Part shown: piece by piece, positions 32,895-46,771 of the stretch
Position numbering within the stretch: the stretch's first letter is position 1
Layout: every line of letters begins with the position of its first letter
DNA from: Umezawaea tangerina
GTDB taxonomy: Bacteria > Actinomycetota > Actinomycetes > Mycobacteriales > Pseudonocardiaceae
DNA: 64,000 nucleotides
Direction: 5' to 3'
Assembly (NCBI RefSeq): GCF_003002815.1
Contig: NZ_PVTF01000008.1
Location: 186,001 to 250,000, forward strand
Position numbers and translations under genes: made by a program
Notes under the pieces: generated by a model
Told to the model about the DNA's origin: nothing
Seen by the model: the letters and a program-made list of their open reading frames with translations, nothing else
Databases searched by the model: none

Positions 32895-33306
32895 GACCGG
32901 CGTCGCCGTCGGCCGCGCGGTGGGCCGTTGACCGGGGCGTTCGGGAACCCGCAGGCACGCGGGCGGGTGGGTCGCACCCGTGTCCGTGTGTCGCCCGTGT
33001 GAACGGTCCTTTGTCGCAGTCCGACAAACCGGTCGATACCCCAGGCCCGTCCGGGGAGGTCGGCCACACACCGGGTTCACACGCCGTCCCGGCACGGGGT
33101 CCAGATCACACCGGGCGGGCTCTAGGGGGGTGCCGAAGGGGCTCGCTAGGGGTTGTCGGGGCCCTGTCTTTTGGCAGATCCTTACAACGCAGGGCACCTG
33201 ACACGCGTTGCGATCGCCATACCTGTACTAGTAGGCAGCCGAGAGGGTGTACTCCCGTTGCGACGGCGACGGCCGTCCAGTTCGTTGTCTCCGAAAGGCC
33301 CGTTCA
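32895..33306. other. Upstream region of the acyl-CoA carboxylase gene
   Basis: A 412-base gap. It contains the dyad TTTGTCG-N5-CGACAAA at 33010-33028 and a promoter-like string near 33198-33231 (CTGACA, then TACCTGTACTAGT). I see no coding frame or defined RNA in it. The length suggests a regulated promoter with a leader. Confidence 0.45.
33010..33028. promoter_or_regulatory. Perfect dyad upstream of the acyl-CoA carboxylase gene
   Basis: TTTGTCG (33010-33016) and CGACAAA (33022-33028) form a perfect inverted repeat with a 5-base spacer. It is a candidate site for the adjacent TetR or another dimeric regulator. No poly-T follows, so a terminator is less likely. Confidence 0.45.
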
Positions 33307-38787
<5,481 letters not shown>

Positions 38788-38798
38788 TCACATGACCA

Positions 38799-38838
38799 GC
38801 GGAAGGGGTCGGGGGACTCGTTCCCCGGCCCCTTCCGC
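38799..38838. terminator. Strong terminator between carboxylase and DUF6297 genes
   Basis: Near-perfect 16-base arms (GCGGAAGGGG and CCCCTTCCGC outside, TCGGGG and CCCCGG inside with one G-T pair) with an 8-base loop lie between two convergent stops. Confidence 0.75.
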
Positions 38839-38841
38839 GCG

Positions 38842-40161
38842 TCAGGTGGACAGCTGGACGACGGCCGCGAGCAGCACGAGGCCGGGGCCGCGCAGCATCC
38901 GGGTGATGATCCCGATCGGCAGCGCGCCCATGGGCGTGTCCAGCAGGGGACTGGAGTACTCCATCGGCGGCTTGGTCGCGCCCCGGTACACCGCGGCGAC
39001 CGACCCGAGCACCGACAGCACCGCGTGCGCGGGTGTGAGGACCGGCGCGGTCGCCACCGTCCACAGCAGGGCCGCCGTGGTCGGCAGCGCGAGGTGCGGC
39101 AGCGTGGACGCGGTGTCGGAGCCGCCGAGGGCCCGGCGCAGCGCGGGGGACCGGCCGACGACCCGCAGGCCGCGGGCGAACCGGTCGGCGACCAGGTAGG
39201 CGCACACCACGTGGACCGCCGCGGTCACGGTCGGCGCGGCGACCCGGTCGACCAGGTAGGGGACCGGGAGCAGGGCGCAGAAGACCAGCAGCCCCAGCGG
39301 CCGGCGGCGGTGCCGGGTCAGGTCGGCGCGCAGCAGCGACCGGAGGCGGCCGCCGCGGAAGCGGACCGATCGCACCGCGCCCGTCGCACGGGCCTGCCGG
39401 GTGACCACCGTGGCGGTCAGCAGCGTCGGGTCGAGCCAGGTGGTCGCGGTGGCCGTGGCGGAGGCGATCTCCGCGCCGGCGGCCAGCGAGCCGCGGGTCA
39501 GCGCGGTCAGGGTCCGGTGCGCGTGCCAGGAGGCCACCGCGGCACCGACCGCCGCCGTGACCGCGACGGGGGTGGTGGCGGCCAGGCGCGGCCACGGCAG
39601 GTCGGGGACCACGGCCAGCACGGCCAGCAGCAGCACCTGCGTGGTGATCACCGCCGTGGTGACGTGCCTCGCTACCGCGGCGCCGCGTCGGTCGGCCTGC
39701 GCGTCCACGAGGGCGGCGCACACCAGCACGCCGAGCGGAGCGCCCACCAGCCCCACCGGCGGGGCCACCGCGATCCCGAGCGCCGCGCCCACCACCGCGC
39801 CGACGCCCAGCAGGGCGAAGAACCGGGGCGCCAGCAGCGACCGCCGGTCGACCGGTGAGCTGAGCAGCCACGACTGCGCCGCCCCGGACACCAGCACCGG
39901 CCCGAACACCACGGCCATCCGGCACAGCAGCGCCGCGACCAGCAGCGCCGTCGCCACCGTCACCCAGTGGAACACGTCCGGCGACCGCGCGGGCGCCGCC
40001 GTCACCACCGCCCCGAGCCCGGTCCGCGCCGCCGACACCACCAGCCCACCCACGATGACCACGTACAACGCCTGGCCGTACAGGTCCGACAGCCGCGCCC
40101 GCCACGACCTCGGGTCCGCCCGGTACCAGCGCAGCAACCGCCGCAGCTCGGCCCCGTTCAC
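38842..40161 (-). CDS. DUF6297 family membrane protein, ABC permease
   Basis: A 439-residue polytopic protein with about ten hydrophobic segments and basic linkers, such as the GGRLRSLLRADLTRHRRRPLG region. It opens with VNGAELRRLLRWYRADPRSW. I assign it to the DUF6297 group that occurs beside small ABC ATPases. The GTG start overlaps the ATPase stop (GTGA), so the two form an exporter unit: ATPase first, permease second. Substrate is unknown. Exporters of this size in actinomycetes move drugs or lantibiotic-like peptides. Confidence 0.8.
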   Translation of the reverse strand: MNGAELRRLLRWYRADPRSWRARLSDLYGQALYVVIVGGLVVSAARTGLGAVVTAAPARSPDVFHWVTVATALLVAALLCRMAVVFGPVLVSGAAQSWLLSSPVDRRSLLAPRFFALLGVGAVVGAALGIAVAPPVGLVGAPLGVLVCAALVDAQADRRGAAVARHVTTAVITTQVLLLAVLAVVPDLPWPRLAATTPVAVTAAVGAAVASWHAHRTLTALTRGSLAAGAEIASATATATTWLDPTLLTATVVTRQARATGAVRSVRFRGGRLRSLLRADLTRHRRRPLGLLVFCALLPVPYLVDRVAAPTVTAAVHVVCAYLVADRFARGLRVVGRSPALRRALGGSDTASTLPHLALPTTAALLWTVATAPVLTPAHAVLSVLGSVAAVYRGATKPPMEYSSPLLDTPMGALPIGIITRMLRGPGLVLLAAVVQLST

Positions 40162-40790
40162 GCGCCCACGTCGACCCGGTCGTCCGCCACGGCCTCCAGC
40201 AGCGCCGCGTCGTGCGTCGCCAGCAGCACCGCCACCCCGGCCGCCTTCTCCGCCAGCAGCCGCTCCGCCAACCACTCCCGCCCCGCCACGTCCAACCGCT
40301 GCTCCGGCTCGTCCAGCACCAGCAGTCGTCGCGGCCGCACGAAGCACGACGCCAACGCCAGCCGCCTGCGCTGCCCGCTCGACAACGTCGCGGGCAGTTG
40401 ATCTGCCACCGCCTCCAGCCCCAGGTCGTCCAGCACCTCCGCCACGACCTCGTCCGGCTCGTCGGTCCCGTGCGCGTGGGCGTAGAGCCCCAGGTGCTCC
40501 GCCACCGACAGGTCGGGGAAGAAGTCGAAGTCGTCCAACACCGCCGCCACCGCCGCCCGCACCACCGCCGACGACTCCCTCAACACCACCCCGTCGAACA
40601 GCACCGCCCCCGAGTCCGCCTCCGCCGACCCCACCACGCAGTGCAACAACGTCGACTTCCCCGCCCCGTTCGGCCCCACCACCGCCGTGGCCCGACCGGG
40701 ACGCACCTTGAACGACACCTCCCGCAACACGGTGAGCCCACCGAACGCCTTGGTCAGGCGCCGGACGTCCAGCAGAGCTTGCGTTGCCAC
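40158..40790 (-). CDS. ABC transporter ATP-binding protein
   Basis: A 210-residue ATPase, short but complete. Walker A is VVGPNGAGKST, the signature LSSGQRRRLALA, Walker B LLVLDEP, and the H-loop is in LLATHD. The signature has Ser in place of the first Gly of LSGGQ, which is common in this class. The GTG at 40790 starts the VATQALLDVRRL opening. The stop overlaps the permease start, so the pair is coupled. Codon use is strongly C-ending. Confidence 0.9.
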   Translation of the reverse strand: MATQALLDVRRLTKAFGGLTVLREVSFKVRPGRATAVVGPNGAGKSTLLHCVVGSAEADSGAVLFDGVVLRESSAVVRAAVAAVLDDFDFFPDLSVAEHLGLYAHAHGTDEPDEVVAEVLDDLGLEAVADQLPATLSSGQRRRLALASCFVRPRRLLVLDEPEQRLDVAGREWLAERLLAEKAAGVAVLLATHDAALLEAVADDRVDVGA

Positions 40791-40983
40791 GATGATCGTT
40801 CCCGAGGTCGGTGGTCGATGACCGGCAACGCTAGCCGAGACCCCGCGACCGCCCGGCGACCCGGTCGGCCCACTCCCAGGGGGCCGGGCGAGTACCGCTC
40901 GGACATCCGTCCGAAGTGGATGCCCAGTCCGCTGTGCGGCAGGCACCGCAACGCCTTCTCATCACGAAGTCCGGGGTCCTGCC

Positions 40984-41019
40984 CGAGTACCCGGAGGAGA
41001 CGACCCCTCCGGGTACTCG
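40984..41019 (-). terminator. Terminator of the RibD-like reductase gene
   Basis: A perfect 14-base inverted repeat (CGAGTACCCGGAGG at 40984-40997, its complement at 41006-41019) with an 8-base loop begins nine bases past the stop on the minus strand. Confidence 0.8.
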
Positions 41020-41027
41020 CGCAGGCC

Positions 41028-41735
41028 TCAGGCGGTGAACACCTCGACGGGACCGCCGCCGCTGCCGCGGTCGTCGAGGAGCAGTGGTGCGCGGCCGTTG
41101 ACGGAGTAGCGGACGTGCGTGACGCGAGGTGTGTGGACGACCCTGGTGGGGGTGAGCTCGATCGCCTGCTTGTCCGGCAGGCGCAGGTCGTCGTCGAGAA
41201 GGCGCAGGCCGCGGCCGAGCACGACCGGGGCGATGTGCAGCTCCAGCTCGTCGAGCAGGCCGGCCTCCAGCACCTGGCGGACGAGGCTGCCGCCGCCGGC
41301 GATGGCGACGTTCTTCCCACCGGCGACCGCGCGGGCCTGGTCGACGGCGCTCTGCACGCCGTCGGTGACGAAGGTGAAGCTCGTGCCTCCCTGCCGTTCC
41401 AGCACCGCCCGAGGCCGGTGCGTCACGACGAAGACCGGGGCGCGGAACGGCGGTTCGTCGCCCCACGGGACCTCGCCGCCCTCGGCCATCCGCCTGCCCA
41501 TGACGTAGGCGCCCGCCGAGGCGAAGGACTCCGCGATGATCTCGGAGTCGACGTCGGACTCGCCGCCCGCGAAGCCCTGCCGCTCGCGCCAGGCCGCCGC
41601 GTCGGTCGCCCAGCGGGTGACGCGGAAGAACGCCGCGGCCTCCGCCGACTCCATCCAGGAGCCGTCACCCTCGTGCCGGGGTCCCGCGTAGTAGCCGTCC
41701 AGCGACACGGACATCTGCGCCGTCACCTTGGTCAT
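41028..41735 (-). CDS. Dihydrofolate reductase / RibD C-terminal domain protein
   Basis: A 235-residue protein of the RibD_C group. TKVTAQMSVSLDGYYAGP is the standard opening, AYVMGRRMAEGG and IAGGGSLVRQVLEAGLLDEL provide the NADPH-binding positions, and LHIAPVVLGRGLRL closes the sheet. It lacks the deaminase part of RibD. The common name dihydrofolate reductase family implies only the fold, and real substrates are mostly unknown. It lies 74 bases downstream of the ECF sigma gene in the same direction, a frequent arrangement with YCII/ECF pairs. Confidence 0.9.
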   Translation of the reverse strand: MTKVTAQMSVSLDGYYAGPRHEGDGSWMESAEAAAFFRVTRWATDAAAWRERQGFAGGESDVDSEIIAESFASAGAYVMGRRMAEGGEVPWGDEPPFRAPVFVVTHRPRAVLERQGGTSFTFVTDGVQSAVDQARAVAGGKNVAIAGGGSLVRQVLEAGLLDELELHIAPVVLGRGLRLLDDDLRLPDKQAIELTPTRVVHTPRVTHVRYSVNGRAPLLLDDRGSGGGPVEVFTA

Positions 41736-41809
41736 CGTGCTGCTCCTCGCTCCGCGGCGACGCCCGGTGGGCGCCGCTCACAGGGGGATCGGAGCCGCGG
41801 CGGCGGTTT

Positions 41810-43027
41810 CTACATCGGCGACGACGAACTCAGCCGGGCGGCGCGGGACAGCAGGAACCGCTGCTCGGGGACGCTGCCCGCCAACCGTGCCGCCTCCTGG
41901 AAGCGCTCCGCGGCGCTCGCGTGGTCACCTGCCTGTTCGAGCAGGTGGGCGTGCACGGCCAGGAGGCGGTGGTGGTCGGCCAGGACACCGGTGCGCAGCT
42001 CGTCGAGCGCGGCCAGACCCGCCTGCGGACCGTGGACCTCGCCGACCGCGACGGCCCGGTTGAGCGCGGCGACGGGGCTGGGGGCCAGCCGGTCGAGGAG
42101 GTCGTAGAGGGCGAGGATCTGCGGCCAGTCCGTCGTCTCCACGGAGGCTGCCTCGTCGTGCACGGCGGCGATGGCCGCCTGGACCTGGTACGGGCCGATG
42201 GACAAGGTGGCCAGGCTGTGCGTGAGCAGGCCGCTGGCCTCGGCGATCGCGGCGCTGTCCCAGCGCGACCGGTCCTGCTCGGCCAGCGGCACCAGGACGC
42301 CGTCGGGCCCGGTGCGGGCGGCGGCGCGGGCCTCGGTGAGCAGCATCAGGGCGAGCAGACCGGTGGTCTCACCGGAGTCCGGCAGGCGGCGGTGCAGGTC
42401 GCGGGTCAGCCGCAGGGCCTGCGCGGTGAGGTCGACCCGGTGCAACGCGGACCCGCCGCTGGCGCTGTAGCCCTCGTTGAACACGAGGTACAGCACGTGC
42501 AGGACCACCTCCAGCCGTGGCCCGAGATCCCGCGGCAGCCCGAACCGCGCGCCCGCCTCGCGCAGCCGCGACTTGGCGCGCGAGATCCGCTGCCCCATGG
42601 TCTTCTCCGGCACCAGGAAGGCCGCGGCGATCTCCGGGGTGGTGAGCCCGCCGACCGCGCGCAGCGTGAGCGCCATCTGCGACGGCGCGGTCAGGGCGGG
42701 GTGGCAGCACAGGAAGAGCAGTTCCAGCAGGTCGTCACGGTCGACCGGTTCGGCGTCGGCCTCCCGCCGCGAGGCGTCGAAGTCCGCCAGCTCACGCCGT
42801 TCGCGCGCGGTGTCGGCCCGGACCTGGTCGACGTAGCGCCGCGCGGCCACCGTGGTGAGCCAGCCCCGCGGGTGCTCCGGGACCCCGTCGCGCGACCACG
42901 CGTCCACCGCGGCGATCAGCGCCTCCTGGACGGCGTCCTCGCACCGCGCGAAGTCGCCGTGGCGGCGCACGAGCGCGCCGAGCACCTTCGGCGCGAGCAC
43001 CCGCAGGAGGTCCTCGACCCCGGTCAC
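41810..43027 (-). CDS. ECF RNA polymerase sigma factor with C-terminal TPR-like extension (ECF42-like)
   Basis: A 405-residue sigma factor, roughly twice the length of a normal ECF. Regions 2 and 4 occupy the first 180 residues (DAVQEALIAAVDAW, HPRGWLTTVAARRYVD, then LTTPEIAAAFLVPEKTMGQR as the DNA-binding helix). The C-terminal extension (SPVAALNRAVAVGEVHGPQA) is helical and TPR-like, as in the ECF42 group, where it replaces an anti-sigma factor in control. The GTG at 43027 overlaps the YCII stop (GTGA), the defining ECF42 neighbourhood. Signals for this group are not known. Antibiotic and stress responses have been reported in some hosts. Confidence 0.92.
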   Translation of the reverse strand: MTGVEDLLRVLAPKVLGALVRRHGDFARCEDAVQEALIAAVDAWSRDGVPEHPRGWLTTVAARRYVDQVRADTARERRELADFDASRREADAEPVDRDDLLELLFLCCHPALTAPSQMALTLRAVGGLTTPEIAAAFLVPEKTMGQRISRAKSRLREAGARFGLPRDLGPRLEVVLHVLYLVFNEGYSASGGSALHRVDLTAQALRLTRDLHRRLPDSGETTGLLALMLLTEARAAARTGPDGVLVPLAEQDRSRWDSAAIAEASGLLTHSLATLSIGPYQVQAAIAAVHDEAASVETTDWPQILALYDLLDRLAPSPVAALNRAVAVGEVHGPQAGLAALDELRTGVLADHHRLLAVHAHLLEQAGDHASAAERFQEAARLAGSVPEQRFLLSRAARLSSSSPM

Positions 43028-43395
43028 AGGTCGCCGGCACCGCCCTCCATCAGCGGCCACAGCTCCAGGCCGCCGCCGATCCCGTGGTGGTGCACGACAC
43101 CGGGGTAGGAGGTCGCGATCTCCAGCGCCCGCTCCTCGCCGTCGACGTCCAGGATGTACATCGACCCGACGTACTCCTTCGCCTCCAGGTACGGCCCGTC
43201 CGTCACGACCGGCGCGTCCGGTCCCATCCGCACCGACCGCGCCCTCGGCACCAGGCCCTTGGCGAGCACGAGCTCACCCGACTCGCTCAGCTCCTGGTTG
43301 AAGGTGTCGACCCGGCCGATCAGTTCGGCCATGTCCGCGGGCGGGAGGCTGTTCCAGACGGTCTCGTTGCCGTAGATCAGCATCACGTACTTCAT
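43024..43395 (-). CDS. YCII-related (DGPF domain) protein
   Basis: A 123-residue ferredoxin-like-fold protein. KYVMLIYGNETVW opens it, VVTDGPYLEAKEYVGSMYIL carries the DGPF-like motif, and ALEIATSYPG ends it. YCII proteins adjoin ECF42-type sigma genes so regularly that a joint function is presumed, though the reaction is unknown. The ATG at 43395 is used (an alternative ATG lies nine bases earlier). The gap to the divergent glutamate decarboxylase gene is 86 bases. Confidence 0.9.
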   Translation of the reverse strand: MKYVMLIYGNETVWNSLPPADMAELIGRVDTFNQELSESGELVLAKGLVPRARSVRMGPDAPVVTDGPYLEAKEYVGSMYILDVDGEERALEIATSYPGVVHHHGIGGGLELWPLMEGGAGDL

Positions 43396-43481
43396 GGCGG
43401 CCATCCTGCCGGCGCGGTCACCGCCGGGCGCGCCGGCGCCGGGTCCGGCATCCTGGCCGGACCACGACGAGAGGACCCGCA

Positions 43482-44885
43482 ATGCCGCTGGTGAGCCCAT
43501 CGGATCCCGGCCGTGACGACGTGTCGGTCAACCCGGTGTTCACGCGGGAGCCGGTGCGGATCCCGCGCAACCGCCTGCCCGACGGCGAGCTGGACCCGGA
43601 CACCGCCTACCAGGTCGTGCACGACGAGCTGATGCTCGACGGCAACGCCCGGCTGAACCTGGCCACGTTCGTCACGACCTGGATGGAGCCCCAGGCGCAG
43701 CGGCTCATGGGCGAGTCCTTCGACAAGAACATGATCGACAAGGACGAGTACCCGCGCACCGCCGAGCTGGAGCAGCGGTGCGTGCGGATGCTCGCCGACC
43801 TGTGGCACGCCCCGGACCCCGACCACACCACCGGCTGCTCCACCACCGGGTCCAGCGAGGCCTGCATGCTCGCCGGACTCGCCCTCAAGCGGCGGTGGCA
43901 GCACCGGCGGCGCGCGTCGGGGCGGTCGACCGACCGGCCGAACATCGTGATGGGCGTGGACGTCCAGGTGTGCTGGGAGAAGTTCGCGAACTACTGGGAG
44001 GTCGAGGCCCGGCTGGTCCCGATGGAGGGCGAGCGCTTTCACCTCACCGCGGCCGAGGTGGCGGCCTACTGCGACGAGAACACCATCGGTGTCGTGGTGA
44101 TCCTGGGGTCAACCTTCGACGGCAGCTACGAGCCCGTCGCCGACATCTGCGCGGTCCTCGACGCCCTCCAGCACGAGCACGGGTGGGACATCCCGGTCCA
44201 CGTCGACGGCGCGTCCGGCGCGATGATCGCCCCGTTCTGCGACCCGGACCTGGTGTGGGACTTCAGGTTGCCGCGCGTCGCGTCGATCAACACCTCCGGC
44301 CACAAGTACGGGCTGGTCTACCCCGGCGTGGGCTGGGTGGTGTGGCGCGACGTGGACGCGCTGCCCGCCGACCTGGTGTTCAAGGTCAACTACCTGGGCG
44401 GTGAGATGCCGACGTTCGCGCTGAACTTCTCCCGGCCGGGCGCGCAGGTGATCGCGCAGTACTACAACTTCCTGCGGCTGGGGTTCGACGGGTACCGGCG
44501 GGTGCAGCTGTACTGCCGGGAGGTCGCGTCCTCGTTGGCCGACCGGATCGAAGGGCTCGGGGCGTTCCGGCTGCTGACGCGGGGGCGGGAGCTGCCGGTG
44601 TTCGCGTTCACGCTCGCTGACGGGGAGAGCGGCTACTCGGTGTTCGACGTGTCGGCGGCGCTGCGGGAACGCGGGTGGCTCGTGCCCGCGTACTCGTTCC
44701 CGGAGCACCGCGAGGACCTGGCGGTGCTGCGGGTCGTGGTGCGCAACGGTTTCAGCCACGACCTCGCCGACCTGCTCGTCGACGCGCTGGCCCAGGCCCT
44801 GCCCCGGCTGCGCGCCCAGAACGCGCCGCAACGGGGCTCGGAGTCGGCCTCCTTCTCCCACGGCGCCGACCCCGCGCACGACTGA
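43482..44885 (+). CDS. gadB: Glutamate decarboxylase
   Basis: A 467-residue PLP enzyme converting glutamate to GABA and CO2 with consumption of a proton. The family N-terminus (TFVTTWMEPQAQRLM, then KNMIDKDEYP) and TTGSSEACMLAGLALKRRW are clear. HVDGASGAMIAPF has the PLP-ring Asp, and INTSGHKYG carries K275, the PLP lysine. The enzyme is of normal length. No glutamate/GABA antiporter gene adjoins, so a role in GABA metabolism is as likely as acid resistance. It is divergent from the ECF/YCII unit and followed, 90 bases on, by corA. Confidence 0.95.
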   Translation: MPLVSPSDPGRDDVSVNPVFTREPVRIPRNRLPDGELDPDTAYQVVHDELMLDGNARLNLATFVTTWMEPQAQRLMGESFDKNMIDKDEYPRTAELEQRCVRMLADLWHAPDPDHTTGCSTTGSSEACMLAGLALKRRWQHRRRASGRSTDRPNIVMGVDVQVCWEKFANYWEVEARLVPMEGERFHLTAAEVAAYCDENTIGVVVILGSTFDGSYEPVADICAVLDALQHEHGWDIPVHVDGASGAMIAPFCDPDLVWDFRLPRVASINTSGHKYGLVYPGVGWVVWRDVDALPADLVFKVNYLGGEMPTFALNFSRPGAQVIAQYYNFLRLGFDGYRRVQLYCREVASSLADRIEGLGAFRLLTRGRELPVFAFTLADGESGYSVFDVSAALRERGWLVPAYSFPEHREDLAVLRVVVRNGFSHDLADLLVDALAQALPRLRAQNAPQRGSESASFSHGADPAHD

Positions 44886-44975
44886 CGACAACACGCCACC
44901 CGCCGAAGCTCCGGCCCCCCAGCCGTTCCGCGCCTGTACCCCTGCTTGACATCATGGCGCGCACAGGAGGCCCGG

Positions 44976-46037
44976 ATGGTGAGCGAGGCGTCCGTCGGCG
45001 GTGCCGGCGGACATGAGGACGACGTGGTGGCGAAGGTGGCCTCCGCGGTGGTGGGGTGCGCGGTCTACGTCGGCGGTGAGCGGTTGGCGGGGGAGTGGTC
45101 GCACGGTGACGCGCTGGCGGAGGTGAGGGAGCGGCGCGCGGGGTTCGTGTGGCTCGGGTTGTTCGAGCCGTCGGTGGAGTGCATGCGCGAGGTGGCGGCG
45201 ACGTTCGGGCTGCACGCGCGGGCGGTGCAGGCGGCGGTGGGGGCCTACCAGCGGCCGAAGCTGGAGTACCACGACGGCACGGTGTTCATGGTGTTGAAGA
45301 CCGTGCGGCACGTGGAGCACGAGTCGCCGACGACGGCGAACGAGATCGTGGAGACCGGCGAGGTGATGGCGTTCGTCGGCGCCGACTTCGTGGTGACGGT
45401 GCGGCACGGCGTGCACTCGAGCCTGCGGGGGCTGCGGGCGGAGCTGGAGGGGGTACCGGAGCGGTTGGCGGTCGGGCCCAGTGCGGTGCTGCACGCGATC
45501 GCGGCGCACGTGGTGGACAGCTACCTGTCGGTCACGAGCGCGTTCGAAGGGGACATCGACACGATCGAGGCGCTGGTGTTCGCGCCGGACGCGCCGGTCG
45601 AGGCCGAGCAGATGTACCTGATGAAGCGGGAGATCGTCGAGCTGAACCGGTCGGTGACGCCGCTGGCGACGTTGCTGAAGGCGTTGTGCGGCACGGAGAG
45701 CGCGCTGGTCCCGGACGACGTGCGGTCGGCGTTGCGCGACCTCGACGACCGGCTGGCGGTGGTGGCGGCGCAGGTGACGGCGTTCGACGAGCTGCTGACG
45801 AGCCTGCTGTACGCGACGTTGGCGAAGGTGCAGCTGCAGCAGAACAACGACATGCGCAAGATCTCGGCGTGGGCGGCGATCATCGCGGTGCCGACGCTGC
45901 TGGTCGGCGTGTACGGGATGAACTTCGAGCACATGCCGGAGCTTGGCTGGGAGTTCGGCTACTACGGGGTGCTCGGCGTGATCGCGGTCGGGTGCCTGGT
46001 GCTGCACCGGTCGTTCAAGCGGAACCGGTGGCTGTAG
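44976..46037 (+). CDS. corA: CorA family magnesium/cobalt transporter
   Basis: A 353-residue inner-membrane channel. A long cytoplasmic domain is followed by two C-terminal membrane helices. The hallmark YGMNFEHMPEL (GMN motif) follows the first. LQQNNDMRKISAWAAI just before it is the pore-lining helix. The ATG at 44976 follows CAGGAGG at the right distance, while an upstream TTG is less likely. The gene overlaps the convergent tetR gene by 23 bases. Codons end in G (GCG, ACG) more than in the surrounding C-ending genes. Confidence 0.95.
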   Translation: MVSEASVGGAGGHEDDVVAKVASAVVGCAVYVGGERLAGEWSHGDALAEVRERRAGFVWLGLFEPSVECMREVAATFGLHARAVQAAVGAYQRPKLEYHDGTVFMVLKTVRHVEHESPTTANEIVETGEVMAFVGADFVVTVRHGVHSSLRGLRAELEGVPERLAVGPSAVLHAIAAHVVDSYLSVTSAFEGDIDTIEALVFAPDAPVEAEQMYLMKREIVELNRSVTPLATLLKALCGTESALVPDDVRSALRDLDDRLAVVAAQVTAFDELLTSLLYATLAKVQLQQNNDMRKISAWAAIIAVPTLLVGVYGMNFEHMPELGWEFGYYGVLGVIAVGCLVLHRSFKRNRWL

Positions 46038-46605
46038 ACCAGCGGGCGACGAGGTCGGTCACGTGGGCGCGCAGCTCGGTGTCCGGTAGCGCGGTCTGCG
46101 CGGTGAGCACCTGGTAGACGACCGGCCCGACCAGGTGCGCGGTGCACAGGGCCGGGTCCGGCATCGCGGGCGCGGTCCGGCGGACGCGGTCCAGCACGGC
46201 CCGCGCGCTGGTGCCCAACGGGTCGGCCGTGCGGACGAGGTCGCGCACGGCCGGGTCGTGCTGGGCCTCGCCGACGAGCGCGCGGTAGGCCAGGCCCGCC
46301 GGGTCGTCGAGCAGGAAGCGGCCCAACGCCCGCAGGTAGGTCGACAGGTCCTCGACCGGGTCCGGCTCGGCGGGGGTGGTGAGCTCCTCCAGGAGGTCGT
46401 CGATGGTGGCCTCGAGCAGGATCTCGGCCTTCGTCGTCCACCACCGGTAGAGCGTCTGGCGGCCGACGCCCGCGCGTTCGGCGATGCCCTTCATGGTCAT
46501 CGCGGCGTAGCCGACGTCGACGAGCAGGTCGTCCGCCGCGTGCAGGATCGACTGTCGTGCCTGCTCACTGCGGGGACGGCCGATCCGCGCGTTGTCGCTG
46601 CCCAT
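46015..46605 (-). CDS. TetR family transcriptional regulator
   Basis: A 196-residue repressor. NARIGRPRSEQARQSILHAA, then AMTMKGIAERAGVGRQTLYR and WWTTKAEILLEA form the HTH domain. The C-terminal domain (DDPAGLAYRALVGEAQHDPA) fits the TetR_C group of RutR/AcrR-like regulators. It is divergent from a heterodimeric ABC exporter operon, and a perfect 19-base palindrome in the gap is the probable operator for both. The arrangement is that of a ligand-induced export system. Confidence 0.93.
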   Translation of the reverse strand: MGSDNARIGRPRSEQARQSILHAADDLLVDVGYAAMTMKGIAERAGVGRQTLYRWWTTKAEILLEATIDDLLEELTTPAEPDPVEDLSTYLRALGRFLLDDPAGLAYRALVGEAQHDPAVRDLVRTADPLGTSARAVLDRVRRTAPAMPDPALCTAHLVGPVVYQVLTAQTALPDTELRAHVTDLVARWSTATGSA

Positions 46606-46653
46606 CCGGGGAACTGTACCGAGACACCCGATCGGCGCTGTGCTAGCGTACAA

Positions 46654-46672
46654 ACGAGGCATTAAGCCTCGT
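46654..46672. promoter_or_regulatory. Palindromic operator between tetR and the ABC exporter operon
   Basis: ACGAGGC (46654-46660) and GCCTCGT (46666-46672) are perfect arms around ATTAA. The site lies 48 bases before the tetR start and 99 bases before the exporter start, next to a promoter-like TAGCGT at 46644-46649. Confidence 0.7.
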
Positions 46673-46771
46673 AAGTCGACCCGTCGGGATGACCGTTCCC
46701 CGCCCCGACCTCCGTCCCCCGGACCGACGCACGCGGCCCCACCACGCCGTGGTGCGGTGAGGTGTGTCCCC

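Noticed and set aside
33010-33028. Terminator of the tetR gene
   Set aside because: The dyad is 115 bases past the stop, AT-rich at its ends and short, with no T-run, so an operator was preferred although a terminator is not excluded.
41028-41735. Folate-pathway dihydrofolate reductase (folA)
   Set aside because: The sequence is of the RibD C-terminal type (MSVSLDGYYAGP opening) and not of the true DHFR family.
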